A DNA stretch of 64,000 nt from Cannabis sativa (taxonomy: Eukaryota > Streptophyta > Magnoliopsida > Rosales > Cannabaceae), in the NCBI RefSeq assembly GCF_029168945.1, contig NC_083607.1, positions 30,365,257 to 30,429,256 on the forward strand, in the 5' to 3' direction. Each line of letters begins with the position of its first letter. Positions within the stretch are counted from its first letter, which is position 1. The notes beneath the pieces are model-generated. The model did not search any database and was not told where the DNA came from. It saw only the letters and a program-made list of their open reading frames with translations. Shown piece by piece: positions 32,806 to 45,568 of the stretch. The translations under genes were made by a program, and so were the position numbers.

Positions 32806-34182
32806 TCAAAAAAACAAAAAAAACAATACATCATTTTTTTTTTTTTTTGAAAACAATGAATATGTCATTGAACAAAAATAAAATGTTTGATTACAAAAAC
32901 AAAAAAAACCTACTAATTCCCAGAGCCAATAAGGAAAGTTGTCTAACCATACAAGTTGTTTATCCATCCGAATGGCATGCACTGCTAATCCATGCGCAGC
33001 CACATTGGTTGTTCGACGAACATGAATTAGGAATACACTTAGAAATCTAGACAACAAACTTGCCAAATCAACCAACAAAGATCCAAGATCATTGAAAAAA
33101 ATATTGCCTCTTATTAAAAACAGACACAGCTGTAAGGCAATCAGTTTCAACTATATGAACAGTATAGCCTAGAGAAAAAATCCAGTCCAAAGCCATCACA
33201 ATCACAATACATTTCACTTGAACCACCGGAAAATTACCTTAAAAAAACACAGATTAGGTTCTAATAAATATAATTAAAAAAATAACTGATAGAATTATAA
33301 TTTAACTATACATAAATATATTGATTGAAGAAATAATTGTAGCTAAATATCAATAATAGTAATATGAACAGGTAATATATAAATATAAAATAGAATAGTT
33401 AATATTATAGAAAAGAAAACAAATATATTATACAATATTAAAATAGATATAATATTATAGAATTAAATGTGTATATCGAAGGGTAAACACCCTTCGGTTT
33501 ATAATAATAGAAGGCTTAAGGCAATTTCTTTATCCGGACTAGTGATTGGAGAATTGGGTTTAATGCAATGTCTAATAAATGCATATAGTACCGAAAAAAC
33601 TACCAAAAACACATGAACACATTTTCAATATTAAGCAAAAGAAAGGTAACCCCTATACAATTGTGATTTTTTTGAGGAAGAATATAATTGTGATTATTAA
33701 TCATCACATTGCACAAAATTGACAAACCAACAATGTTTTTTATATGCCTTTTCAATTGAAGTTTTCCTCCCAATTGAAAATACAATTTCTATTGCTGGAT
33801 TAGTTTTAACAACTCAAGCTATAATATGAAGGCAATTTCTTTATCAATGATAAAAAGACTAATATCTATTTTTCCTATATTTCTATTGAATCTAATAGTT
33901 TATAAGCTAGACTCATGCTTATTCTTATAAATATAATCCAATTACATTACGTCAACAAGAAGATGATTAATATATTTTCAATATAAGACATGAATCCAAT
34001 AGTATATATATTGTACCTAGTGATCTATAGAAATAAAACACATACCTATTATTGGTTTTGAAAGACATGCTATTATATTTCCATCTGAATTTCGAAATAT
34101 TGCTCCAATACCAATAGTTGTTGAGTTTTTATCAATGGCTGCATCAACATTCAATTTAAATTTTCTTTTTGAAGAAGGAACC
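32806..34182 (-). pseudogene. LINE-type RNase H domain remnant with intron-like gap
   Basis: Minus strand. The first coding part (34182-34046) reads KLNVDAAIDKN, GIGAIFRNSDGNIIACLSKPII, the start of the RVT_3-type RNase H of plant LINEs and derived genes. After a gap (34045-33238) the second part reads FPVVQVKCIVIVMALDW, VETDCLTAVSVF, then in another frame SRFLSVFLIHVRRTTNVAAHGLAVHA. The catalytic-type Asp/Glu pattern is recognisable, but a frameshift near 33100 breaks it. The upstream part was cut off by copia element E at 34183. It may be a LINE tail or a domesticated RNase H gene. Confidence 0.75.
33238..34045 (-). other. Candidate GT-AG intron inside the RNase H remnant
   Basis: 808 bp, AT-rich. 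The donor is G|GTATGTG and the acceptor TTTTTTTAAG|GTAA, with a CTAAT branch-like motif upstream. Joining the flanks restores the RNase H reading frame exactly (phase 1, a glycine codon across the junction). It contains a repeated AAGGCAATTTCTTTATC (33515 and 33829) and a small stem-loop (33478-33500). No target duplication typical of a transposon was seen. Confidence 0.55.
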
Positions 34183-34733
34183 TGTTGGGATTTTATGCCC
34201 TAAATAAAACCCATTTCAATCAAATCTGATTTGTTATCAATAAAAGATTAGAAATCATTTATGTTTACATGTAGTTTTTATGGTTATGGTTTAATGTGTA
34301 CAACATCTGTTAAGTCCAAAACATATAGTTATTCACAATTACAGTGATGTCAACACAGTGGAATGTAATTGTGATTATATGCTTCAAAAGATAATGTCCC
34401 TGATTCATCAGTGTACTGGATTTACTATGATGTGATAATCATCGATAAAATATACTTACACCTTGGATAAGTGTTATGTTCTTTCCAGACCATTTGCAAA
34501 GTATGCTGATTTCGGATGTATGGAGTATACATTGGATGTGAACGATATTGATCTTGGTAAAGATATTATAATCTTACCGTTGTATCTTTCTAAGTCAATA
34601 TCACTGGTTGATGTTAGATCAAAAGATCTTAATCCTGACATGCTTAGGTTCAATCTGAGGAGTGTTATTCATGTTCTTTGATTTGTTAGTTAAACCTACT
34701 TTTTGGTCAGAGTGATACGTACATTTTGGGAAC
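34183..34733 (+). repeat. 5' LTR of element E, first part
   Basis: TGTTGGG ... TTTTGGGAAC, where the LTR homologues continue CACGGTAGTGCAATTGAG; that continuation is found at 52120. Confidence 0.87.
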
Positions 34734-36608
34734 TGTTGGGTTTTATGCCCTAAATAAAACTCCATTTCAATGTAATTCATTTTATTCAATATCAATAAAG
34801 AAACAGAAGTATTTTTTCATTCATTTATATGTTTTGGTTCATCTTATCAATTGTTTGTCTATTTGATTTATAAGTTCATCCAAACCCTTTTCACAAACTT
34901 GATCCTGTTTATTGTGTTGTCAACACAGTGGAAAGCTAACATGACTATGTGATTAAAGATTCCTAGATTTATCAGAACACTACTGGGGTTTTAGTGATAT
35001 GACAATCTACAACAGAGTTTACTTGCATTTGGAGAAATGCTATGTTCTTTCCAGAGCATTGGTTAAAGTAAAGCTTGGGTTGGATGCATGGAGTATGCAT
35101 CAGAATGGACCGATATTGAACTTTTACATAGATTTATTAAACTTACCGTAATATCTATTCAAGTCAATATCACCTAGTTGATCCTAGATCAAATGATCTT
35201 AATCCTGATATGATTAGGTTCAATCTCAAGAGTGTTACTCGTGTTCTTTGATTTGTTAGTTAAGCAAACTTTTGGGTCAGGGTGATACGTACATTTTGGG
35301 AACACGGTAGTGCAATTGAGTGGGAGCGCTTACATAAATATGGAATCTATAGCTTCTATCTGGCAAATAGAAAGTAAAGGATGATTTCCTTCGAGCTTGT
35401 CCAAACGAAAATAAATGGTGAAGTACTCATTTCACTTAGCTGAAATATCATTTGTACGGGGTTAAGTATTTTAAGGATAAAATACATTGTATGGTGTTAC
35501 GGTAATCTAATCCCTTTAAAGTGTAGATCATCTATATAGAGGATCATTGATCAAATTAGGATTATAACAATGGATAACTAATGACGTGTCTATATGGTTT
35601 AACATATAGAGCGTTCTATATACTGAGAGTGAAATTCTAAGTTCTATGTGTGGATTCAACGAAGAATTAATAAGTCAGGGAATTTAGGATGTAAATTCTT
35701 GATCTGCTTATTGGAAGCTCGGATATATAGATCCATGGTCCCCACACTAGTTGAGACAATACTAATTGTAAGACTCATTTAATTGGTTTTGATAAATCAA
35801 TTAGAATTCTCAAATTAGACTATGTCTATTTGTGAATTTTTCACTAAGCAAGGGCGAAACTGTAAAGAAAGAGTTTTTAAGGTATATTTGTTAATTAAGA
35901 TACTTTGTTTGGTCTAATTAATAAACGTGATAAATGACAATATTATTTAATAATTATTTATAGTTATTAAATAGTTGAAATTGACATTTAAATGGTTGAA
36001 TTTGAAAATTTGCGTTTTTGAGAAAATGAGATGCAGAAATGATAAAACAGCAAAATTGCAAAAGTGAGGCCCAAATCCACTAAGCCATGGCCGGCCACTT
36101 ATGTAGGCTTTATCATTTAATATTTTCATTATTTTAATGCCAAATAATTCAAACCTAACCCTATGTGGCATGCTATAAATAGATAGTGATGGCTTGAGGA
36201 AAAAGTAACTTTTGCATCTTATTCCTTTCAGAGAAAAACCTGAGCCATCACACTAAACCTAGCCGCCACTCTCCTTTCTTCTTATTCATTGATTGTTTCG
36301 AACCCTCTTAGTGATAGAGTAGTGCCCACACAGAGCAAGTAGTACCTCAATCATAGTGTGGAAGATCGTGAAGAAAGAAATTCAACAAGAAGGACATTCG
36401 GGCTCAGATCTTGATAATACTCTGCGACAGAAAGGATACAAGGGCTAGAGATCTAAGTGGAAGGAGACATATTATTCCACTGCACCCAATGTAAGGTTTC
36501 TCATACTTTATATGTGTTTATTTATAATCGTTTTAGAAGTTCATATTTAAGGTGTTAATCAACATACTTGTGAGTAGATCTAAGATCCTGGTAAAATAAT
36601 TTCCAACA
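34734..36608 (+). repeat. 5' LTR of copia C
   Basis: TGTTGGGTTTTATGCCC ... TTCCAACA. It ends just before the ACTGGCCTCAGAGCCATGG primer site and closely matches 50244-52114. Confidence 0.92.
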
Positions 36609-36627
36609 ACTGGCCTCAGAGCCATGG
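36609..36627 (+). other. Primer-binding site of copia C
   Basis: ACTGGCCTCAGAGCCATGG directly after the 5' LTR, at the position and with the sequence type seen in elements B, D and E. Confidence 0.78.
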
Positions 36628-39450
36628 TAATTGATTTGCTTGCAAGAAATTTGGACTTAAAACGATTTTTTTGTGATTTGGATGGTATCATGTTGTTTTG
36701 TGTGTTGTATTGATGATTGATTGATGTTTGTGAATTTTTCGTGAAAAATAATTGAATTTTCGTTTCTAGAATTATTTTTATTGGATAGTTTGGAAAAAAA
36801 TTAAGCAATTTACTTTTTTACAGAACTCAATTTCGATTTTATTTGAATTAGTTATGAATTTTTGAAAATCGGAAAATATTGGGATGGTGTCACTCACCCT
36901 ACGCGCCTTGATGAGGGTGCAACCCTCGGTACACGCACTCAGACAGACCTGCTGTCCGAGATTTCTCGGTCAGGACACGGGCCATGTCTAAAATCCTCCC
37001 TGGGCGCGCGTGGAGAGGCTGCTTGCAGCCTCCTGTGTCGTGTCCACTCGGTCAGGCCTCCCTCCTTGCGCGCGGACAGTATGCAATGCATACTGTCCGT
37101 ACAGCTCACAAATTTTTTCGTTTTCTTTGATTTTTCATGCTATTTCATGGAATTACCTTCCAATTTTTTTTGTAGTTTTGTATTTTGATTTTTACTTTTC
37201 AATTTTCAAATCTAATTATCAGAAATAAATTAATTTGAATTTTTTGAAATTAATTTTAGATAATTAGTGTAATTTGAATTTGAAAATAGGTAAAAATCTA
37301 TCTTTTTGCTTGATTTTTTATCTTATTTTTAAATTTGATTATTTTATCTTATTTTTAAATTTAAGGTCAGATATTAAATTTTTCTTTAAATTAAATCATT
37401 TTTTAAATAATTTGACCTTATTTAAATTTAAAATAAGATTACTATAATCATGATATTTTAAATAGAAATAAGATATTTTGCTAACTTTTAAATTTTGTTA
37501 TTTTTATTTAAATTAAATTATAAAATCTGAAAAAATATTTATTTTTCTTAAATTATATTTAATTTATAAATTAACTTTAAAAATTTAAAAGGTAGTTAGC
37601 AATTTTTTTTTAGAAATGATATTTAGTTTAGTTGAAACTTAATTTTTCAAAAATTGTAGGTTTAATTTTAGATATTTTTTTAATTATTTTATTTTATTTA
37701 AAATACCGAAAATATTTTTTATTTATTATTTTCGAAAATAATTATTTAAAATTAAATAAATCCTACATCCAACTATCCAATTCATCTTGTTGCAGGAGTA
37801 TGTGTTTTAGCTTGTGTGTAAGTTTTATAAAACCTATTATTGCTTGATCTAAATTGCCATGGTTAACTTGTTGACAGATCCAATGATATGATTTTAACCC
37901 ATGGTTCAATTGTCAATAGGTCAAGTAAATAATTTATAACAGGTAAATTTTACATTCTTCTTTCATCTGTGTATGACCTAGTAACATAATAGGATCCATC
38001 CAAATCTGTATGCCTGTGTGAGCCTATATGTTTACTTTATGTTTAGATGCATATAAGTTGTTATTGCTAAATAAAATGTCATACATTGATAGATTTTATT
38101 TAGGCCCATTTAGTTTTTGGGCCTATTCAATTAATAACAGTTGTTCATTTTAAGGTTAAATTCCTCTCTTTTGGGCCTTGTGTGAGAGTTGGGGGTCAAT
38201 AGAAGTGGGTACGACATACTGAACCCAGCTCCCCCTCACATGAACTACCCCAATTGTGAAGGCCCATTTGCCTGATTTGGATAACTGTGCTAGGTTAATT
38301 AAATTAGTTTAACCTAATAAAATTGATTAGCAACATAATTAATTTCATTTATTTTGAAATTAATTTAAGAAAAACATAGTTTAATGAATTTTTTCAAAGA
38401 TAAACTATATGTATTTTCTTGTTTTAATTAAATATAGAATTATAACCAACTAGATTCTTTCTGAAGCTTAATTTAAATTATTTCATTAAATATTCCTCTT
38501 TAAGTTGAAAATTAGTTATTTCTAACTAATCAACTTAAATCTGAATATCTTTTGAATTTCAAATTTCAAAATTAAGTTGAGGAATTTTAGGAATTGGTTA
38601 TTAAGATTCTTTGGATATTTTTTTTAAGTTGATATTTTTTCAAATATGAATAAACTGAAAATGGAATATTTTCAAATTAAGTGGTTACAACTTAATTTCA
38701 ATATTTAATTAAATCATAATTTGAAAAATATTTAAGTTGGATATTTTAGATTCTTCTAAACAACTTAAATAAGATATTTTTTAAATTTGTTCCATTTTTA
38801 AATTTCGAATTTATTTTTCGAATTTAAATAATAATTAAAATTTAATTAAAGTTGGATTTTTTTTTTATAAATATTTTTTTTACTAAACCAACTTTAATTT
38901 GTAATTTTTCATTATTAAAATATGGAACAGATGAATAAATAAAATACATATATTTTTTTTAAAAATAATGAGCTTTAATCGAAAGATATTCGATCTCCAT
39001 TGTTGGTCTTACAATAGTTAAATTTTTTCAATATAACCTCGAGACGCTAGACTTCGTCCCCCTTATGGATGGTTATTCGTTGAAAACATTTAACACCGTA
39101 AGATCTCATTTGATAAGTGTTTTGTGAGTTTTCGTCTCTATTAGACTCTCCCCTACGGTGACTACTTAGAGATAAACTCATAAAACATGAAATAATGGTG
39201 GAAGCTCATAAAATGAGAATAACCTTGACTCTCGCCTACCGGGACAACGTTGGATTCTCATTTTGATCGAATAGAAGGTTGCTAAAATAGTTTTATTTTA
39301 GATGAGCTGACTACTCTATTCAAATAATGTTATCTTTGACTCTCGCCTACCGGGACACTATATTTCATTATGTTGGAAACCTTGGAAAATAAACTATGTT
39401 AGATTTAGTATTTTTATAACATATGTGATTATTTATTATCTTCTGAACTT
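36628..39450 (+). other. Leader of copia C
   Basis: AT-rich, no genes. It holds a GC-rich block (about 36885-37115), the conserved ~110-bp block (38152-38271) and two TTGACTCTCGCCTACCGGGA motifs (39225-39247 and 39335-39357). No Gag coding sequence is recognised here, although gag should begin near the end of this stretch. Confidence 0.7.
38152..38271 (+). other. Conserved leader block (copy C)
   Basis: Reverse complement of the B and D blocks, matching element orientation. It includes GAAGTGGGTACGACATACTG. Confidence 0.6.
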
Positions 39451-40212
39451 GTGTATGAATTTATTGAACCAAAACTTACTTCTGTTTTATTGATATGTTG
39501 TAGTGCAAATAACCCTCACCCCAATCCACTCCTAGTTAATATCTTAGCAAATGAAGTTGAAAATATGAATAAAACTCCTGGTCAGAGTAATACTTCACAT
39601 GTGCTCATGATGAACATGAAATTCCAGAAAGCAGATAAGCTGGGAATTGTTCACTCTGAAGAGCAAACAGTTCATAGCTCCATAAATCCTACTAATTCAA
39701 GCCCAGTTGAGAAGATAAGAGAAAGTGATTCCACTTCCTCAAGTTATACTTCACAACAAAATAAACCAGCAAGAACAACAATTCAAAAAAGATTAAGCAT
39801 TGATGCTTTAGTCATCGAATCATGTGTTTTAGAGAATGATAAATCCATTTGGATTCTTGATTCTGGGTCTACAAACCATGTAAGTTGTTCATTGCAATTG
39901 CTTGAAAAATGGAATTATTTGAAATCCAGAGAGTTGAAACTTAAGGTTGGTAATGGCGAAATGGTATCGGTTAGAGCTAGAGGAAAAGCCAAACTCAAGT
40001 TCCAAAACAGAGTTTCGGAATTAGACAATGTCTTATACATTCCAAATTTCAGTAGAAACTTAATTCCTGTTTCATGCTTACAATTGCAACAATACAAATT
40101 AGATTTTTCGAGTTCTGGTTCTACCATTTCTCGAAATGACATTCATATTTGTGTTGCATCCATGGAACATGGGCTTTATGTTCTTAGACCAGTCGAACCT
40201 TGCCCTACATAA
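39451..40212 (+). pseudogene. Copia C protease region
   Basis: 253 open residues. The second half carries the copia aspartic protease: WILDSGSTNHVSC (active site DSG), KVGNGEMVSV and NVLYIPNFSRNLIPVSCL. The first ~100 residues are Ser/Asn-rich and show no CCHC knuckle or capsid-like motif, so Gag is missing or severely altered. The frame closes at 40212 within the pre-integrase region; the next frame overlaps from 40136. Confidence 0.85.
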
Positions 40213-40746
40213 CGAACTTTTTAAAGTAGCTAAACCTAGAAACCACAAAAAGCAAAAGATCGATGATGATAATGAAACATATCTATGGCATGTACGTTTA
40301 GGTCACATAGGCTATGACAGACTAAATAGGCTAACAAAAGACGGTCCATTGAAAAATGTCGTCTTAGGTGAATTACCTGTTTGCGAGTCTTGCCTAGAAG
40401 GAAAGATGACCAAACGTTCTTTCTCTGCAAAGGAAGAGCATGCCAAACAACCCCTAGGGTTAGTGCATTCAGATGTTTGCGGACCTTTGAATGTAAAAGC
40501 CCGAGGTGGTTATGAGTACTTTGTCACTTTTATTGACGATTACTCTAGATATGGTCATATTTACTTTATGCATAAGAAATCTGAAACGTTTGAAAAGTTT
40601 CAGGAATTTCAAGCATTGGCTCAAAACCAGTTGGGTAAAACGTTAAAGATCTTGCGAACTGATAGGGGTGGAGGGTATTTGGATATGCAGTTCAAAGATC
40701 ATTTGATCGAACTTGGCATTGAATCCCAATTAACTGTCCCTAGCAC
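40136..40746 (+). pseudogene. Copia C pre-integrase and integrase N-terminal half
   Basis: Motifs: LWHVRLGHIGYDRLNRL (GAG-pre-integrase HxxxH) followed by CESCLEGKM, completing the zinc-binding site. The first catalytic Asp is in LVHSDVCGP and the second in LRTDRGGGY. The frame stops being integrase at 40746, where the LTR of element D begins. The rest of the integrase resumes near 48018. Confidence 0.9.
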
Positions 40747-41892
40747 TGTTGGAAATATTTTACCAGGATCTAGATTTACTACCAAGTATGTTTTATTAAC
40801 ATCCTAATATGAATTCTAAAACAATGAAATAAACACATAAGAGTTTAAGAAAACCTTACATTGGGTGCAGCGAAATATTATGACTCCTTCCATTCAGATC
40901 TGTAGCCTTTGATTCCTTTCTGTAGCAGAGCATTATCAAGATCTGAATATGGATCTCTTTCTCTCCTTCTTTGATGCTAATTCTCCTTCTTGTTGGTTGA
41001 TTTTCCACAGTCTTACATACTATGATTGAGGTACCATTTGATGTGTGTGGGCACTACTCTATCACTCAAGGATTTCGAAAATTCAAAGAGAAGAAAAGAG
41101 AGAGGAAAGTGGCGCATGGCTTTTTCTCTGAAGGAAACAATGTGGCACATCATCAGTATATGCTCTATATTTAACCCCGTATAAATGATATTTCAGCTTA
41201 TGTGAAATGAGTACTCCACCATTTATGTTCGTTTGGTCAAGCTCGAAGGAGATCATCCTTTGCTTACTATTCGCCAGATAGAAGCTATAGATTCCATGTT
41301 TATGCTAGCGCTCCCACTCAATTGCACTACCGTGTTCCCAAAATGTACGTATCACCCTGACCTAAAAAGTAGGCTTAATTAACAAATCAAAGAACACGAA
41401 TAGCCTCTCGAGATTGAGCCTAATCATAACAGGATTAAGATCATTTGATCTAGGATCAACTAGGCGATATTGACTTGAATAGATATTACGGTAAGTTTAA
41501 TAAATCTAAGTCAAAGTTCAATATCAGTCCCTTCCGATGCATACCCCATGCATCCAACCTGAGCTTTACTTTAACCAATGCTCTGGAAAGAACGTAGCAC
41601 TTCTCTAAATGCAAGTAAACTCTGTTGTAGATTATCATATCAGTAAAACCCTATGTCTGATAAATCTAGGAAACTTTATTCACATAGTCATGTTTACTTT
41701 CCAATGTGTTGACAGCATAATAAACAGGATCAAGTATGTGAAAAGGGTTTTAGATGAATTCATACATTATATACATATAATCATGAAATAAATCATGTGA
41801 ACCATGCAACATTAAATGTTATTTCTGATCTATATTAATAAGTAAATCTGATTATATTGAAATGAGTTTTATTTAGGGCATAAAACCCAACA
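40747..41892 (-). repeat. 3' LTR of copia D, internally deleted and mosaic
   Basis: TGTTGGAAAT ... CCCAACA, 1146 bp against ~1.86 kb in relatives. About 0.7 kb is missing near 41153. From about 41170 to 41755 the sequence matches the element C LTR subtype better, and the last ~135 bp match the B subtype, suggesting a recombinant LTR. Confidence 0.75.
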
Positions 41893-43791
41893 AACATACA
41901 ATCCTAAATAATTTCCAAGGTCTTCAACAAACTGATATCAGTGTCCCGTTTAGGCGAGAGTCAGTGCTACCATCCATTGAATAGAGTTGTCAGCTCATCT
42001 AAAATGATAAACATTCTAGCAACCTTTTATTTGATCAAGATTTGAATCCGCGTTGTCCCGTTTAGGCGAGAGTCAAGGCTATTCTATCTTATGAGCTTCC
42101 ACCATTGTTTCATATTTTGTAAGTCAAATACAGTCGCCACCATTAGGGTGATCAATACCATATAAAACACTTACAAATATACTTATCTTTCGAGATTAAA
42201 CGGTGCTAACTTGCTAATGAACGTACCTCCATTAGGGAGGATTACTCACTAAAACAAAAGCTATGTAAAACCAACAATGGGGATCGAATGTCTTAATAAT
42301 AAAGCTCATTATTTAATGAAAGTTGTATTTTCTTCTAAAACTTATTTTAATTTATTTATTTTAAATATATATATTTATTTAATTAATATTTCCAATTTAG
42401 AATGAAAAATTCTAAATATAAAATTTAATGTAATATTTATAAATTATACTTAGATAGATATGAAAATAACGTGAATTATTTTCATCTTAGTAATAATTTG
42501 CATAAATATTTAGAAAAATATGCAATTTAAGTTGTTTCAAAATTAATTTAAATTAATTTACAACTCAAATTTAATTTTTTATAAATATATATTGCATTTC
42601 GAAAAATGAAGTGTATAAGAATACTACTTTCGAAAATGCTTTAAAATAAAATAAAATAAATCCTGGAAAATTATCTTAATTTTATGTTGGCCCAAAATTA
42701 ATTAATAAAATTAATTTACAACAAAAAATATAATTTTCCTATTTAATTAAATACTAAAGGAAAATTTCAAATATTTAAGTATCATGATTAAGAATCAATT
42801 TAAATATTAATTTTCTATTTAATTAAATATACTAGAAAAATACTTCAAGCAAAACAGATAATAACTATCTAGACTTTCATTGACTAATTAATTCAATTTC
42901 TAATTATAATATATTTTAGTTCATTTATTTTAATTAATCATTAAATGAAAAAATCATTGATTTAAGTTGGTCCAAAATAAATAAATAATTTTCAACTTTA
43001 ATTAAATGACATGAAAATAACAATATTTAAGTATCATGATGAAAATCAACTTAGATATTGAAATTTTTAATTTAATTAAATGTATTAAATTCAAGAAATA
43101 AATAATTAAGTATAGAGGAAACTTAATTATTAATTCTAGTTTAATACTAGGAAAATCTACTAAATTTAGATTGTACCAAAATTAATTACGAAACAATTAA
43201 TTTCACAATCAATGATATTTTCCTATTTAATATTAGAAATAATAACTAGTATAGAAATAACTATCTAGAATATATATCATTAACTAAGTGTTTTTCTAAA
43301 ATTAACTTTAAAATATTAAAATGAAAAAAAATTTCATATATTTTAAAATTTAATTATGTTGCTAATTCAATTTTAATTAGGTTAGACTAATGTAATTAAC
43401 CTAATACAATTATTTAATAAGGCAAATGGGCCTTCACAATTGGGGTAGTTCATGTGAGGGGGAGCTGGGTTCAGTATGTCGTACCCACTTCTATTGGCCC
43501 CCAACTCTCACACAAGGCCCAAAAGAGAGGAATTTAACCTTTAAATAAACAATTGTTATTCATTGAATAAGCCCAAATCTAATTGGGCCTAAATAAAATT
43601 ACTTATGTCAAATTTTATTTTAGCAACCTAGTCCATTTACTTAGTAAAACTTAAATGGGCTTCCTATATGCATCTAAGCCCAATAGCAAACATATAGGCT
43701 CACACAGGTCAAAAGATTTGGATGGGCCCTATCATGTTACTAGGTTTACACAGATGAAAGAAGTACAAAATTTACCTGTTACAAATTATTC
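41893..43791 (-). other. Leader of copia D, inner part
   Basis: Homologous to 26849-28880 of element B in the same orientation, without genes. It contains the two GGCGAGAGTC motifs (about 41949-41966 and 42060-42077), the CCTCCATTAGGGAGG stem-loop and the conserved block at 43428-43541. Several internal deletions are present relative to B. Confidence 0.75.
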
Positions 43792-43889
43792 ATGGGCCAA
43801 GATGCAAAATGACCCTAAATCTAACAATTAAGTTAATAAATGTCCCTTTTTTTTTAAAAAAAAAATTAACAAAATATCCTTTTAGTTAA

Positions 43890-44425
43890 CACTACAAGAA
43901 AAGGGAACTTACCAATCATTATTGTTGTTATTAAAAATGATATTAATTATTTATTTTTAATTAAGTTTTTTTATACATACTCTATATAATTATAAAAATA
44001 AAAATTATATTTATTAGTGATTAAAAAAAATGAATGAAATGAAATATAATAAAATTAAAATAAAAAGAACCTATACATTTATAAAAATGGGATCAAAATT
44101 AAGGTGACTTTTTATTTAAAAAAATAGGATAAAAGGTACAATTTTATCCCAATTTTTTTCATAAAAAGTGGGATAAAAGGTCCCAGTTTTTTCATCAAAA
44201 GTGGGATAAAAAGTACCATTTTATCCCACTTTTCTCTAAAAACTGGGATAAAACGGTACTTTTTATCCCAGTTTTCATGAAAAAACTGGGATAAAAAGTA
44301 CCCCTTTTATCCCGATTTTTTAAATACTTTTTATCCCACTGGCATACATCCCGGTTTTCATTTTAGCGAAAACTGGGATAAAAAGCCTTAAAAACCGGGA
44401 TAAAAGGCCGTTTCTTGTAGTAGTG
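43890..44425. mobile_element. CACTA-type MITE, 536 bp
   Basis: Ends CACTACAAGAAAA and, in reverse complement, CACTACTACAAGAAA, flanked by a 3-bp TAA duplication (43887-43889 and 44426-44428). Such ends and TSD are typical of CACTA elements. The right half contains about ten GGGATAAAA/TTTTATCCC motifs in both orientations. No coding capacity. Confidence 0.8.
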
Positions 44426-44670
44426 TAAAAATTTGATGATAAAGTTACAATTATAACCTTGAATAATTAAGTGTTTGGTATAGTTATTTTGCACAATAGT
44501 ATATCGTTTTTATGTGCAATAATATATTAAAAAAAACTGAAAGGTAGTATATATATATATTTTGAAATAACTGAAAGGTAGTATATTTGTTTAAGATTGT
44601 AGTATATTATATTAATGTGCTATGGTATATAATGAACGAAAGACGGAAATTAAAAAATATGGAATATTAG

Positions 44671-45364
44671 TTTAAGTTTGAGGTATAGTTATATTTCACT
44701 AGGAAATATTGTCTTTATGTTCATTAGTATATCATGAAGGAAAGAAAAAGAAAAAAAACATGTGGAATATTAAATTAAGTTTTTAGTATATATATATTTT
44801 CCACTATATTGGTGGTATATTAATTTTTCAGTATAGTATTTATGCTTATGATTGCTGAATATAGTTTATATATGCTATTATATATCGTGGAAAAAAATCA
44901 TTTAATAGTATATTAATTTAAGTTTATGGTATATTTATATTGGTCTAAGGTATACCGTTTGTATGTGATATGTATATCGTGAAGGATATAAAGAAAAAAA
45001 AACTATTAAATATTAATTTAAGTATGAGGTATAGTTATATTTGACTGAGGTATATTGATTCTATGTTCATTGGTATTTCATGAAGGAAAGAACAAGAAAA
45101 AAAAAACTTGTGGAATATTAAATTAAGTTTTTTATATAATTTTTTTTTTCACTATGCTGGTGGTATATTAATTTTTGACTGTGGTATATCTGCTTATGAT
45201 TGTGGTATGTAGTTTTCGTATGCTACTGTATATTGTGCAAAATAATTCATTTAATAGTATATTAGTTTAAGTTTGTGATATATGTATATTGGTTTAAGCC
45301 TAAGGTATATTGTTTGTATATCATACGATATATTAATAAAAAATTAATTATATGGTTAAATAAC
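44671..45364. repeat. Tandem duplication, about 347-bp unit
   Basis: Two diverged copies start at about 44671 and 45018 (TTTAAGT[T/A]TGAGGTATAG). Both contain TTCATTAGTATATC-like, GTGGAATATTAAATTAAG and TTTAATAGTATATTA-type phrases in the same order. Very AT-rich, no coding signal. Confidence 0.65.
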
Positions 45365-45568
45365 ATATTAGACAACAACAACAGCAACAAAATCTAAAAG
45401 AATAAAATCTATAATACCTTTTATATAATGAAAAAATAGTTGGCAAAAATTCAGTAGAGAGGTTTTGATTTATTGTTTTTCATAATTTCTATTAAAGGAA
45501 TAAAATATATAATACCTTTTATATAATGAAGGGTATTTTAGGTATTAAAAAGTAAAAAAGGACATTTG

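Larger units (their letters stand above)
43792..45568. mobile_element. Foreign insertion in copia D leader
   Basis: Replaces sequence equivalent to about 28880-29575 of element B. It starts CATGGGCCAAGATGCAAAATG and ends near AAAAAGGACATTTG. It holds a MITE (43890-44425) and an AT-rich tandem duplication (44671-45364). Its type is not clear: the ends show only a weak inverted similarity (AAATGTCC near both), and no reading frame is recognised. Confidence 0.45.

Noticed and set aside
32742..33050. Plus-strand open frame over the RNase H remnant
   Set aside because: Lys/Asn/Phe-rich shadow of the minus-strand RNase H coding sequence and an A-rich tract.
39451..39760. Novel N-terminal domain fused to the copia protease
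   Set aside because: Ser/Asn-rich, without a Gag motif; more simply the remnant after loss or decay of gag in a defective element.
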